Under the pieces are notes generated by a model that saw only the letters and a list, made by a program, of their open reading frames with translations, was not told where the DNA came from and searched no databases. The position numbers were made by a program, and so were the translations under genes. From an uncultured Clostridia bacterium (GTDB lineage: Bacteria > Bacillota_A > Clostridia > Christensenellales > Aristaeellaceae), in the NCBI GenBank assembly GCA_946408865.1, contig CAMJTZ010000003.1, forward strand, positions 1 through 32,427: a stretch of DNA of 32,427 nucleotides, in the 5' to 3' direction. Every line of letters begins with the position of its first letter. The stretch's first letter is position 1. This document shows positions 13,021 to 22,478 of this stretch, one piece after another.

Positions 13021-14796
13021 TCAGTTTGCTTCCGCCGGCGCTTCATCCACGGGCAGCCGCAGCGACAGGTTGTTCAGATTCATGGAATAAGTATAGCGCG
13101 CATCCTCTGCCAATGCAAGCACCAGATGGATCCCGACGGCGTCCTTCCCTTCCCGCGGAATATAGTGCACCGGATCAAACGCGCGGCAGTCATCCCGGAA
13201 ACGGACCACCCAGTACTTTTTCTTGTGCAGGATTCTGACGGAAAGATGATGCGGTTTGTCGTCCTTGGTAAACCCGTGCAGGATGGTGTTTCCGGCCATT
13301 TCCTCGATACAGAGGGCGATATGATAGCCCAGGCGGCTGCTGTGGCTGCGGTCCAGGCAGAACCGTTCCGCCTCCTCCGCCACGGCCGTCACTTCCTCCA
13401 CGGACTTGATTTCCGCTTCCATCAGGTCGTCCGGTCCGACGCCGAAATCCTCCTTCAGCATCAGACACGCGTCATCCTGCCACAGATGCATCCCGGTCAC
13501 TTTGCGGGTATATACCGCGATGCACAGCAGCGTCAGCACCTCACCCAGCACGAGGTACAGCCAGATCCCGGTGACCCCCATGAAACGGCTGCAGATGAAG
13601 GCGGCCAGCACCGGCAGAATCGCGCCTTCCGCCAGGGAGGTGATGATATTCATGGAAATCCGTCCGGTTGCCTGATACGCGTTTTTCAGCGCGCTGACGA
13701 TGCATACGGGAATCAGGCCCGCTGCGTAGATCCGCAGTCCCAGCGTGGCCAGATCCTGCGTCTTTCCGGGTTCCGGAATCAGCAGGGAAACCATCGGGTT
13801 TGCGAAAATGAGCACAACAGCGCCCATGGCCACGCCCATATACAGTCCGTAGCGGCACAGCAGGCGGATCAGTTCCTTCAGGCTGCTGCGGTCTTCCTCA
13901 TTGAAGAAAACGCCCACCAGCGTCAGCGATACGCCGCCGGTGCCTGTATTGATGCACTGCGCCACGTTGCCGATGGAGGTGATCACGGAGAAAGCCGCCA
14001 GTTCTGACTTTCCGCCTCCGACCGGATCGAGCGCGATCAGGATCCGGTTAATGATGAGCACCAGGATCACAGACGACGCCATGCTGAAGCCAGCCGGCAC
14101 GCCGCTGGTGAAAAGCTCCCGGATTTTCTTCATCGTTACCCCCTTCAGGGAGAAACGGAATACACACTTTTTAGAGCAGAAGTAGAAAGCGGTTACCGCC
14201 ATCGCGGCGTAATAGCTGATCGCGGATGCCAGACCCATTCCGAACATTCCGCCATGGAAAACCAGCACATTCAGCAGATCCAGCACGATATCCGCCACCG
14301 TCATCGTCAGCACGGCAACAATCAGCAGGTTGCTTTGTCCCGCCATCTGCAGGAACGGAACCAGCACCAGTGAACCCATCGATCCGGGAGCACCGATGCT
14401 GAAGCCGGCGATGTAGCCCTTGGTCATCTGGTAAAGGGTTTCATTTCCCGTCGCGCCCATGGCGCGGGCCATCGGTCCCTGGAAAATCAGCGCCACCAGC
14501 AGGAACAGCAACGAGATGGAGCCGCCCGCGATCAGCGCGGAAGAATACCCCGCGTTCGTATCCTCCTGGTCTCCCTTGCCCAGCGAGCGGCTGCAGACGA
14601 CCTGGATACCGGCGGCCAGAAGGCTTCCGATTGCGCCGATGGCCAGCAGCAGCGGGTTTGCCAGGCCATAGGACGCGATACCGTCATCGCCGATGAAGCG
14701 GCCGATCATCACGCTGTCAATCAGCAGGCAAAGGGATACTGTCAGGGCTGAGAAAACCTGAGCTGTCAGCATCTGCCGTACGAGTTTTCGTATCAT
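13021..14796 (-). CDS. MATE-family transporter fused to an RsbW-type ATPase domain
   Basis: Protein of 591 residues. Residues 1-440 are a 12-helix MATE/MVF-fold transporter (for example LLIDSVMIGRFIGDDGIASYGLANP near the start). Residues about 455-585 are a cytoplasmic histidine-kinase-type ATPase of the anti-sigma class: the N-box CIEEMAGNTILHGF has Glu499 and Asn503, the G1 box FRDDCRAFDP has Cys in place of the usual Gly, and the G2-like loop is DAVGIHLVLAL. The ATP site therefore looks usable. The gene starts 4 bases after the SpoIIE-type phosphatase gene, so sensor phosphatase and transporter-kinase are one unit. The fusion suggests that membrane transport or lipid state is tied to partner switching. 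The transported compound is unknown. Confidence 0.9.
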   Translation of the reverse strand: MIRKLVRQMLTAQVFSALTVSLCLLIDSVMIGRFIGDDGIASYGLANPLLLAIGAIGSLLAAGIQVVCSRSLGKGDQEDTNAGYSSALIAGGSISLLFLLVALIFQGPMARAMGATGNETLYQMTKGYIAGFSIGAPGSMGSLVLVPFLQMAGQSNLLIVAVLTMTVADIVLDLLNVLVFHGGMFGMGLASAISYYAAMAVTAFYFCSKKCVFRFSLKGVTMKKIRELFTSGVPAGFSMASSVILVLIINRILIALDPVGGGKSELAAFSVITSIGNVAQCINTGTGGVSLTLVGVFFNEEDRSSLKELIRLLCRYGLYMGVAMGAVVLIFANPMVSLLIPEPGKTQDLATLGLRIYAAGLIPVCIVSALKNAYQATGRISMNIITSLAEGAILPVLAAFICSRFMGVTGIWLYLVLGEVLTLLCIAVYTRKVTGMHLWQDDACLMLKEDFGVGPDDLMEAEIKSVEEVTAVAEEAERFCLDRSHSSRLGYHIALCIEEMAGNTILHGFTKDDKPHHLSVRILHKKKYWVVRFRDDCRAFDPVHYIPREGKDAVGIHLVLALAEDARYTYSMNLNNLSLRLPVDEAPAEAN

Positions 14797-14800
14797 TTTC

Positions 14801-16918
14801 CTACTCCTTTATTTCCGCCTGGATACTCAGTTTATCCAGGAAAGTCAGTCCGATCATCGTAATATCGTCAAACTGTTCTGCTTCTCCGGCAAAGTTCCGG
14901 ATATCCTGAAGCACGTCCTCCACAACCTGCTCCTGCGGCGCGTTCTTCAGCCGGTTCAGTTTTGCCACCAGCCGGTCCGTTCCATAGGCTTCTTCCTTTT
15001 CATTGATCGCTTCCGGAACGCCGTCCGTATACACAAACAGCCGGGATCCCGGAGCCATCGTGAGTTCATACTCCCGCAGGCGGATGTTCTCCATCGCCGC
15101 CAGTACCAGGCCATGCTTGTCCTTTACCAGTTCATAGTCCCCGCCGGCGTTCATCATCACCGGATACTCATGGCCCGCATTCGCGCACAGCATCTGCCCG
15201 GTCGTCAGGTCCAGGATGCCGATCCATACCGTAACGAACATCTCCGCGTCGTTGCCTTCGCACAGGATGTTGTTCACATGCTGCAGGATTTCCGCAGGAC
15301 CGGTGCCGCTGCGGGCATAGTTCTTGATCGCCGTTTTGGCCCGCATCATGAACAGGGAGGCTGGGATTCCCTTCCCGCTCACGTCCGCGATCACCAGGCA
15401 CAGCTGGTCGATGCCGATGTAGAAGAAGTCGTAGAAGTCGCCGCCTACCTGTCTCGCCGGCGTCATCAGGGCGTGCAGTTCAACGTTCTTGGTCGGCAGG
15501 GTGAAGTTTTTCGGAAGAGCAGCGTCCTGGATCGTCGCCGCCAGCTTCAGCTCCTCCTTCATTTTCTGTTCCGCCTGATCGATGTATCCCCGCAGGGCGG
15601 TCACGGTCTTGTTGATATCCTCGCTCAGATCCGTGAATTCGGCAGAGGTATGAACCCAGACGCGCTCGTCCAGCTTTCCGCCCGTAATCTTCCGCAGCGA
15701 AGCGTTTACGCGGTGCAGATTCCGCACCACCACACGCTCCGCAAGCATCGCAACCAGCATATAGAACACCGTGAACATCAGAATGTCGGAAAGCGTGCTT
15801 TCATACATCGACGAAGTGCGGGATTCATAGACCGAGTCCATCTCCCGCACGGCGAGCAGGTAGCAGTCTCCTTTGAGGCTCGCCACGGCAATCATTGCTT
15901 TCCAGGGCAGGATGGACGGATATTCCGCGATGTACGCGTCCTTCCCCGCCTTTTCCCGGACTTCTTCCAGCTCATTCGCAGTCAGCTGCATCGGCGAGTA
16001 GTCTTCGTTTTCCTCCCGGTAGTTCATAACCTGTCCGGTTTTTCCGTCAATCAGGATAAAAATATTCTCGTAGCCCATCTGGTCCCGAAGGCGTTCCTTC
16101 AGTTTTTCAAGATCGCTGCTGCTTCCGGCATATTCCGCCGCCCGTTCCGCAACGAGGAACTGAAGCCTCGTCTGCGTGGTCTCCGTCGTCAGCCGGGTCT
16201 GCAGGTTGTAGGATACGACAAAATTGAAAACAAACAGTCCGATCGTTACAAACAGCAGCGCGCGCTGGAAAAGAACCGTCACCGGAACCTTTTCCTGCGG
16301 GATCCGCCAGCCGATATCCGAAACTTCCCCGGAGAGCGTCATGATCACCGCGGAGCACAGCGTCATTCCGATGGCTGTGAAGACGATCATCGGCACCGAA
16401 CCGGTCTTTACGACATAATAGGCGTAATTCATTTCATCCCGGTTGGTGAACAGCACCGCGTACATATGAAAAACTTCCATCACCGCACCGATGAAAAACG
16501 CGTGCGTCATGGACGGACGCTTGCCCTGGTACACTTTCACATTCAGGATCGCCGCGAGAATTCCGGCCAGGAAAGTGCTTATGCCGCAGGCCCACTTCGT
16601 GAAAACACCGATATTCCACAGTTCCGCAGCCAGGATCCGTTCCGCGCCGCCGATGGTACCGGCAATGATGCCGCTCAGCGGGCTGAAAAACAGGCCGGCT
16701 GCCAGCGGTCCGATATCCCGTACATTCAGCACCAGCGAGCCGTAATCAATTCCGATATGGTTCGCCAGTACGGCGCTGCCGCCGTAAATCAGGCCGATCA
16801 GCACCTTCAGCCGGGTGCTGAAGGATTCTTTTTTATGGCACATTTTCCACAGAAACCCTGTGACGATGACATAGATCAGCGTCGCGAGCGTCATCCGCAG
16901 TATCATGTCCCAGTCCAT
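14801..16918 (-). CDS. Membrane SpoIIE-type PP2C phosphatase with 5TM-LYT sensor and HAMP domain
   Basis: Signalling phosphatase of 705 residues. Residues about 40-195 form a 5TM receptor of the LYT type, with the diagnostic NVRDIGPLAAGLFFSPLSGIIAGTIGGAERI at 65-95. A further helix (219-237), an extracytoplasmic sensor region (240-375), another helix (378-393) and a HAMP-like linker (395-445) follow. The PP2C/SpoIIE domain (about 455-700) has VGGDFYDFF (Asp494), IADVSGKGIPASLFM (Asp512), the AGHEYP motif, YTDGVPEA and QFDDITMIGL, so all metal ligands appear present. Substrates are expected to be phosphorylated STAS proteins such as the one at 4163-4462. Start at 16918 with AAGGA; an extended -10 promoter lies at 17001-17009. 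LYT domains are otherwise linked to murein-derived or small-molecule signals. Confidence 0.93.
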   Translation of the reverse strand: MDWDMILRMTLATLIYVIVTGFLWKMCHKKESFSTRLKVLIGLIYGGSAVLANHIGIDYGSLVLNVRDIGPLAAGLFFSPLSGIIAGTIGGAERILAAELWNIGVFTKWACGISTFLAGILAAILNVKVYQGKRPSMTHAFFIGAVMEVFHMYAVLFTNRDEMNYAYYVVKTGSVPMIVFTAIGMTLCSAVIMTLSGEVSDIGWRIPQEKVPVTVLFQRALLFVTIGLFVFNFVVSYNLQTRLTTETTQTRLQFLVAERAAEYAGSSSDLEKLKERLRDQMGYENIFILIDGKTGQVMNYREENEDYSPMQLTANELEEVREKAGKDAYIAEYPSILPWKAMIAVASLKGDCYLLAVREMDSVYESRTSSMYESTLSDILMFTVFYMLVAMLAERVVVRNLHRVNASLRKITGGKLDERVWVHTSAEFTDLSEDINKTVTALRGYIDQAEQKMKEELKLAATIQDAALPKNFTLPTKNVELHALMTPARQVGGDFYDFFYIGIDQLCLVIADVSGKGIPASLFMMRAKTAIKNYARSGTGPAEILQHVNNILCEGNDAEMFVTVWIGILDLTTGQMLCANAGHEYPVMMNAGGDYELVKDKHGLVLAAMENIRLREYELTMAPGSRLFVYTDGVPEAINEKEEAYGTDRLVAKLNRLKNAPQEQVVEDVLQDIRNFAGEAEQFDDITMIGLTFLDKLSIQAEIKE

Positions 16919-17000
16919 GCTCCGTTTTTCCTTTCCGCCGGAGGGATGCTTCAGCGCCGGATCCCCCGCGAACTTCTGTATTCAGCATATCATAAACTGT

Positions 17001-17009
17001 ATTATATCA
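17001..17009 (-). promoter_or_regulatory. Extended -10 promoter of the phosphatase/MATE operon
   Basis: Minus-strand TGATATAAT, a consensus -10 with TG extension. The -35 region is poor (CTGAAA). The phosphatase gene starts 82 bases downstream. Confidence 0.6.
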
Positions 17010-17065
17010 TATAACGGTGCCGATTTCAGTAATAAATTTCCCGGACGCAAATGCAGAAAGAAAAC

Positions 17066-17094
17066 TTGCTTTCCGCCGTGCTTCATGCGATAAC
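17066..17094 (+). promoter_or_regulatory. Candidate promoter of the EamA transporter gene
   Basis: TTGCTT (17066-17071), a 17-base spacer ending in TGC, and GATAAC (17089-17094). The start codon is 34 bases downstream. It is weaker than consensus in the -10. Confidence 0.45.
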
Positions 17095-17128
17095 AGTCCC
17101 GAAAGCAAAGGATGAGAGGAGGAGCGCC

Positions 17129-18010
17129 ATGCGCAGTCAGCCCGGCGGCCGACGTCCGGTCGGCATGTTTGTCTGCTCGATGCTGATCTTCGGAACCATC
17201 GGCGTCATCCGCCGCTATATTCCCGTTTCCTCCGCCTTCCTGGCTCTTTCGCGCGGCATTCTCGGCGGTCTCTGCATCCTTCTTTTCCTCCGCCTGAAGC
17301 GCAAAGCCCCGGGGGAGAAGCTCCCGCGCCGCGCGCTGCCTGGCCTCATTGTCTCCGGCGCGCTGATCGGCTTCAACTGGATGCTGCTGTTCGAAGCGTT
17401 CAATTATACGACCGTCGCCGTCGCGACGCTCTGCTACTATATGGCGCCGACCGTCGTCATGCTTCTGTCTCCCCTGCTTTTCCGTGAAAAACTGACGCCG
17501 CTGAAAGCGGCCTGCGCCGTCGCGGCCGTCGCCGGAATGGCGCTGGTCAGCGGCGTTTTTGAAAACGGCGGGATGCAGGGAAGCCAGCTGCGCGGCGTTC
17601 TCTTTGGTCTCGGCGCTGCATTTCTTTACGCCGCCGTCATTATCCTGAACAAGAAGCATGCCGGACTCGAGCCCTACAGCAAAACGACCGTCCAGCTGAT
17701 TTCCGCCGGAACGGTCATGATTCCTTACCTGCTGCTGACAGGCGGCTTCCGCATGGAAGGCATGGGCGCTGCCGTGCTGCTGCTGGTCGTGGGCGTCGTG
17801 CATACCGGCCTCGCCTATGTCCTGTATTTCGGGAGCATGGAAAGCCTGCGCGTGCAGACAATCGCCATCCTGAGCTACATCGATCCCGTTTCCGCGCTCC
17901 TGTTTTCCGCCCTGCTCCTCCGGGAGCCGCTGAGCCTGCTGAACGGCATCGGTGCGGTCCTGGTCATCGGCTCCGCCGTCGTCAGCGAACTGCGGAAGGC
18001 GGAAAGCTGA
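17129..18010 (+). CDS. EamA/DMT-family transporter
   Basis: Inner-membrane transporter of 293 residues with ten predicted helices arranged as two EamA repeats (residues about 10-140 and 158-288). Each repeat carries the typical helix-end pattern, for example TVAVATLCYYMAPTVVMLLSPLLFREKLT and RVQTIAILSYIDPVSALLFSALLLREPL. The substrate is unknown; family members export or import metabolites such as amino acids. I chose the ATG at 17129 because GAGGAGGAG stands directly upstream; the reading frame extends 26 codons further without a ribosome site. It is divergent from the phosphatase gene and convergent with the GH3 gene, whose stop is only 7 bases away. Confidence 0.9.
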   Translation: MRSQPGGRRPVGMFVCSMLIFGTIGVIRRYIPVSSAFLALSRGILGGLCILLFLRLKRKAPGEKLPRRALPGLIVSGALIGFNWMLLFEAFNYTTVAVATLCYYMAPTVVMLLSPLLFREKLTPLKAACAVAAVAGMALVSGVFENGGMQGSQLRGVLFGLGAAFLYAAVIILNKKHAGLEPYSKTTVQLISAGTVMIPYLLLTGGFRMEGMGAAVLLLVVGVVHTGLAYVLYFGSMESLRVQTIAILSYIDPVSALLFSALLLREPLSLLNGIGAVLVIGSAVVSELRKAES

Positions 18011-18017
18011 AAACGGC

Positions 18018-20621
18018 TTACAGCTCGATCTCCGCGGACACCCGCTCGTCCAGGCACGATCCGCCGGCGTAGATCCGGTACTTCCCTGGCTCGATCACCT
18101 TTTTCCCTTCTGATTCCATATAAATCTCCAGATCGCAGGGATTCACCGTGAAAACGGCCTTCCGGCTTTCACCGGGTTCCAGTCCGTGCAGCCGTTCAAA
18201 CCCGATGAGCCGCCGGACTGGATACACGGTTCCGGAGGGGGATACGCGCTGCAGGTACAGCTGCGCCACCTCGTCGCTGCGCGTTTTCCCGGTGTTCTTT
18301 ACCTCCAGCGAAACCGACAGTCCGCGGTCGTTTTTCTCCGCGTGCAGGCCGCTGTAGGCAAATTCGGTATAGGTCAGGCCGTATCCGAAGGGATACAGCA
18401 CCGGTCCTTCAAAATACCGGTAGGTCCGCGGATGGGCGATCAGATCGTAATCTTCCATCGGCGGCAGATCCGCGTCGCTCCTGTACCAGGTCATCGGGAG
18501 CCGTCCGGCAGGGCTTTCTTCACCGAAGATGGCCGCCGCCAGGCCGTTTCCCAGGTCCTGGGAGCCCGTCGCGTTGGTCAGGATTGCCGGAACGTGTTCC
18601 TGCATCCGGCCGATCGCGTAAGGATAATTGGTGATCAGCACCACGGCCACGTTCTGGTTCGCCTCATACACGGCTTCTACCAGTTTTTCCTGCAGCGGGA
18701 TCATCGCGATAGTGCTCCGGTCGATCTCCTCCTTCGCGTTCACAACGGGGTTGCACCCCACCGCGACGATCACTTTCTTTGCCTTCTCTGCAAGGGCCTT
18801 CGCACGCTCAATTCCGTCGGATACAATCTCCACCGTCAGGGCTGCCGCTTCCTTTTCGGATCCGGCCCAGGCCTCAACCACGTTGCCGCCTTCCTTGGTG
18901 TTGCTCTCCGGCCGGAGGCGCCGCAGCGGATCGGTTTTCAGCCTGCCGTCCTCCAGGTACACGTTCCGGTTGCCGAAGCAGTACAGTTTTACGTCGCACG
19001 CTTCGTCGTTCCAGTATTCGGTCAGCTCCACGCAGTTCGCGTTCCGCGGCGCGGGCGTGCGGACCGCGTCCGCTTTCCCGATTGTAAAGTTTTCAAAGAT
19101 CATAAAGGTAAAGGGCTCGTCGGAGGAAAGGGTAATCTTTCCGTCCGTTCCCACCGTCGCGTATTTCCGGTAAGCCGGCGCATAGAGAAAATTGCTCCCG
19201 CACCCCCAGTTCTGCTGTTCAAAAACGACGGCGTCCTCCGCCCGGTCCGTCAGCACGAGCTCCGCGGGCTCCTTCTGCAGGAACCATGGAATATCCGCCG
19301 GCACACTGGCTCCGATGTATTTGTCCCCGGCCCGGAAACGGAACAGATGCTGCCCGCTTTCATAGGGGATTTCCCGGTGCATCCGTTTCTCCAGACCTGC
19401 CTTCAGCGTCACCCTGTACATTGGTTTCCCGGCGTACCAGTCCATATACCAGCTGTTCCCGACGTGCCCGATCAGCGCGATGTCGTCCTCCTTGCTGAAA
19501 GGCAGGAATCCGTTCTCGTTCTTCAGCAGCACATTGGTTTTTTTGCTCATTTCCAGGGAAATCCGTTTGGCTTCGTCCGTTCCGACGTCCGCCATGTCCA
19601 GCTCCGCATACGGATCCTCCGGATCAAACGTCCCCTGGCGGATCAGTTCCGTCACCGTGCACAGGATGGATTTGTCCATTTCCGCCTCAGTGATCAGGCC
19701 GCGCTCATACGCTTCCTTCGCGGCCTTCGTCACCTCGGACGGATTGTCCAGCATCGCGTCCACGCCGGCCCGTACGCCCTCCGCCAGCGTTTCCGCGTGC
19801 GTTTCATAATAGCGGTGGAAGTTCACCGTCTGCAGGAAGTCTCCGCCGTCCGTCATGGCGTAGCGGATGCCCCACCGGTCCTTCAGAAGATCCTGCACCT
19901 CATGGTTCAGCATGGCCGGCAGGTGATTGATTTCGTTGTAGGAGGTCATCACGCCTTCGGCGTGGCCTTCCTGCGCGCAGTAGCGGAACGGCTCCAGTTC
20001 GTAGTCGTACTTCACCTTGTCGGAAATATCGAAGCTGTCATAGGCGCGCCGGTATTCCTGGTTGTTTGCGTAGAAGTGCTTCAGCACCGCGCCGGTCCGG
20101 ATGCGGTCGCCCCGCTCCCCTTCCTTCAGCGGCGTTCCGTCGTAATTGTGCTCGTCCTGCATCCCCCGGATATAGGCGGACGCCATTTTTCCCGTCAGGT
20201 ACGGATCCTCCCCGTAGCCTTCCTCGTTTCTACCCCACCGGGGATCCCGGCACAGGTCCACCGTCGGGCAGAGCCGGCAGTGGCCGCCCTTGCCGACCGC
20301 GTTGGCGAAAGCGCGGGATTCCTTCCCGGTTACGTCCCCGGCCTTGCGGATCAGTTCGCGGTCAAAGCTCGCCGCCATTCCGATGGGCTGCGTGAAGGAA
20401 GTGGTCGGCGTCGGCGGATAATGTTCCCCCTGCCCGGCCCGTGCCTGTACGCCGTGGGCGCCCTCTCCTCCGCAGGTGGAGACGTCCAGGCCCAGCCGGT
20501 CGTTCCGGATCTGCAGGCCGAAACATGCGAATTTTTCCTCCAGGGTCATCCGGGAAACCAGGTACTCCGCCCGTTCCCTGTCTGACAGCGACGTGTCGAA
20601 CAAAGGGGTGTTTCTGTCCAT
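18018..20621 (-). CDS. Glycoside hydrolase family 3 (beta-glucosidase/xylosidase type) with inserted beta domain
   Basis: Intracellular enzyme of 867 residues without signal peptide. The barrel domain (1-335) shows DPRWGRNEEGYGEDPYLTG, the KHF and SYN motifs, and the nucleophile Asp258 in AMTDGGDF. The second domain begins near 360 (KKTNVLLKNENGFLPF) but is interrupted by about 180 residues (roughly 424-603, with GDKYIGASVPADIPWF and QQNWGCGSNFLYAP). These look like a beta-trefoil or fascin-like domain at the place where other GH3 enzymes carry a PA14 domain. The fold then resumes at KKVIVAVGCNP. A fibronectin III-like domain closes the protein (SVSLEVKNTGKTRSDEVAQLYL). Start at 20621 with GGAGGAG. 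It follows the glucuronidase-like gene by 18 bases. Exact sugar specificity cannot be read. Confidence 0.92.
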   Translation of the reverse strand: MDRNTPLFDTSLSDRERAEYLVSRMTLEEKFACFGLQIRNDRLGLDVSTCGGEGAHGVQARAGQGEHYPPTPTTSFTQPIGMAASFDRELIRKAGDVTGKESRAFANAVGKGGHCRLCPTVDLCRDPRWGRNEEGYGEDPYLTGKMASAYIRGMQDEHNYDGTPLKEGERGDRIRTGAVLKHFYANNQEYRRAYDSFDISDKVKYDYELEPFRYCAQEGHAEGVMTSYNEINHLPAMLNHEVQDLLKDRWGIRYAMTDGGDFLQTVNFHRYYETHAETLAEGVRAGVDAMLDNPSEVTKAAKEAYERGLITEAEMDKSILCTVTELIRQGTFDPEDPYAELDMADVGTDEAKRISLEMSKKTNVLLKNENGFLPFSKEDDIALIGHVGNSWYMDWYAGKPMYRVTLKAGLEKRMHREIPYESGQHLFRFRAGDKYIGASVPADIPWFLQKEPAELVLTDRAEDAVVFEQQNWGCGSNFLYAPAYRKYATVGTDGKITLSSDEPFTFMIFENFTIGKADAVRTPAPRNANCVELTEYWNDEACDVKLYCFGNRNVYLEDGRLKTDPLRRLRPESNTKEGGNVVEAWAGSEKEAAALTVEIVSDGIERAKALAEKAKKVIVAVGCNPVVNAKEEIDRSTIAMIPLQEKLVEAVYEANQNVAVVLITNYPYAIGRMQEHVPAILTNATGSQDLGNGLAAAIFGEESPAGRLPMTWYRSDADLPPMEDYDLIAHPRTYRYFEGPVLYPFGYGLTYTEFAYSGLHAEKNDRGLSVSLEVKNTGKTRSDEVAQLYLQRVSPSGTVYPVRRLIGFERLHGLEPGESRKAVFTVNPCDLEIYMESEGKKVIEPGKYRIYAGGSCLDERVSAEIEL

Positions 20622-20639
20622 AGACGCTACTCCTCCGTT

Positions 20640-22403
20640 TCAGTTCTTTTCCCGGTAATAGCGCTGCAGCACAAAGAATGCGGACTTCCTGCGTGTCTTC
20701 GTCTCATCCAGCAGTCCTTTGCGGTTGTAGTACCGCTCGGCGGCGCTGGTGCGCCGCGGACTGCGGAAGTCATACAGAAGCCAGGGGGACATGCCCCGGA
20801 TATAGCGGATCTGCAGCAGCACTTCCATCTGTTTTTCATAAACACGGGCCTGGTATGCCTCTGTCCCCTTCACGTCCTCCGGGCCTTTGTTTCCGTATAC
20901 TGCGTCCGCGCCGAATTCGGTGATCACGACCGGCTTGTCCGGATCGCTGTTGCGCATCAGCTCCGGCAGTTTCCCGAAGTCCGGCGTGTACCAGCCGCAG
21001 TATTCGTTGATCCCGATGATATCCAGATATTCCGCCAGCCGGTCCGCGATCCGGTTTTCCTGCGCGTCCACCAGGCACGCGGCGGACACCAGCCGGAACG
21101 GATCCGCCCTGCGGGCGTAATCCGCCAGCCGCTTCATGAACTGCAGCCGGCTGTCGGTGTCCGCATTCTCGTTTCCGACGGACCAGATGATCACGGACGC
21201 GCGGTTGGCGTCCCGCTCCATCAGCTCCGCAAGCTGGTTTTCCGCGTCCTCACAGGTTGCCTCCCGGTCAAAGCGGATCGCCCAGTAAACCGGTATTTCC
21301 TCCCACAGCAGCATCCCCAGTTCGTCCGCGATCTTCGCCATGTTTTCGTGATGGGGATAATGCGCCAGGCGCATGAAATTGCATCCCAGTTCCCTGGCCA
21401 GCAGGATGTTTTCCCTCCGTTCCGCGTCCGTCAGCGCGCGGCCGTGTTCCACACTGTCCTCATGGGTGCTGATGCCCTTTAGGTAAATGCTCTTTCCGTT
21501 CAGCAGGATTTCCCGGCCTTCCACCCGGATTTCCCGGAATCCGATCCGGTCCTGCAGCCGGTCCTCCCCCATGCGCAGGAACACGTCGTACAGATATGGA
21601 TCCTCCGGGGACCAGAGCCTCGGTTTCGCGCTGATCAGCGCCTCACCCCGGCCTTCCCGGACCGGAACCGTCTCCCGGACGCCCAGTTTCGGAATTTCCA
21701 GCACGCATTCCGTTTCCCCGGGAGCCGACGCGCTGACATTCAGCTGCAGCTTTCCGAAGCTTCCGTCCGGCACCAGTCCCAGCCGGAAGGAACGGATAAA
21801 CGCATCCGGAACGGGAATCAGATCGATTTCCCGGAAGATTCCGCCGTAGTTGAACCAGTCCGTGTTCTCCGCTGGAACCTGCTCCGGCCGCCGCGTGCTG
21901 TCCACGCACAGCAGAATGCGGTTCTCCTCCCGCAGTTCTTCCGTCACATCGAAGCAGAAAGGCGTGGAGCCGCCGCGGTGCATTCCCAGGTATTTCCCGT
22001 TCAGGAACACACGGCAGAGCATCGCCGCGGCGCCGATGCGGAGAAACACTTTCCCACTCCGGGAAACGTCGTACCGGAACCGCCGCGTAAACACCATGGG
22101 CCCTTCATACAGCCGGTACGCTTCCGCAAACGTGTTCCAGCATGCCGGCAGCGTCATCGTGTCCCATTCGTCAAAGGAATAATCCACCGGCAGCGTATAG
22201 CCCTGCGCGTCCGTATATCTCTCCAGGAACCATTTCTGCCGCAGACAGGTATCGTACTGATCCACGGCGTAATGCCATTCCCCGCCCAGGGAAATCTTCT
22301 CCCGTCCGCTGTCCGCGAGCAGATCCCTGTGCAAAGCCTTCGGGGTTTCATATTCACCGGCATAGTCTTCCAGGTGGATATCAGACATATACTTGTTTGC
22401 CAT
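20640..22403 (-). CDS. Glycoside hydrolase family 2, beta-glucuronidase-like
   Basis: Cytoplasmic GH2 enzyme of 587 residues, close to the length of E. coli UidA (603). A sugar-binding jelly roll (residues about 35-200), an Ig-like domain and a TIM barrel are visible. The acid/base Glu412 lies in WSVGNEN and the nucleophile Glu496 in VVITEFGAD. Near the C-terminus [19 protein letters not shown] contains the N-x-K pair (Asn560, Lys562) that in UidA holds the carboxylate of the uronic acid, so a glucuronide or galacturonide substrate is likely. I chose the ATG at 22403 because GAGGAGG is 11 bases upstream and the further upstream codons overlap or precede that site. It is cotranscribed with the GH3 gene. 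Confidence 0.87.
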   Translation of the reverse strand: MANKYMSDIHLEDYAGEYETPKALHRDLLADSGREKISLGGEWHYAVDQYDTCLRQKWFLERYTDAQGYTLPVDYSFDEWDTMTLPACWNTFAEAYRLYEGPMVFTRRFRYDVSRSGKVFLRIGAAAMLCRVFLNGKYLGMHRGGSTPFCFDVTEELREENRILLCVDSTRRPEQVPAENTDWFNYGGIFREIDLIPVPDAFIRSFRLGLVPDGSFGKLQLNVSASAPGETECVLEIPKLGVRETVPVREGRGEALISAKPRLWSPEDPYLYDVFLRMGEDRLQDRIGFREIRVEGREILLNGKSIYLKGISTHEDSVEHGRALTDAERRENILLARELGCNFMRLAHYPHHENMAKIADELGMLLWEEIPVYWAIRFDREATCEDAENQLAELMERDANRASVIIWSVGNENADTDSRLQFMKRLADYARRADPFRLVSAACLVDAQENRIADRLAEYLDIIGINEYCGWYTPDFGKLPELMRNSDPDKPVVITEFGADAVYGNKGPEDVKGTEAYQARVYEKQMEVLLQIRYIRGMSPWLLYDFRSPRRTSAAERYYNRKGLLDETKTRRKSAFFVLQRYYREKN

Positions 22404-22478
22404 TCTGCCGGGCGCCTCCTCATTCATCAAATATGCCGCCTTCCGCCGTGCCGCGGCTGTTTCCGGCCTTTCCGCTGC

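Noticed and set aside
18186..20585. Long plus-strand open frame of 799 codons
   Set aside because: Antisense to the GH3 gene, which has clear family motifs; composition is typical of a shadow frame in GC-rich DNA.
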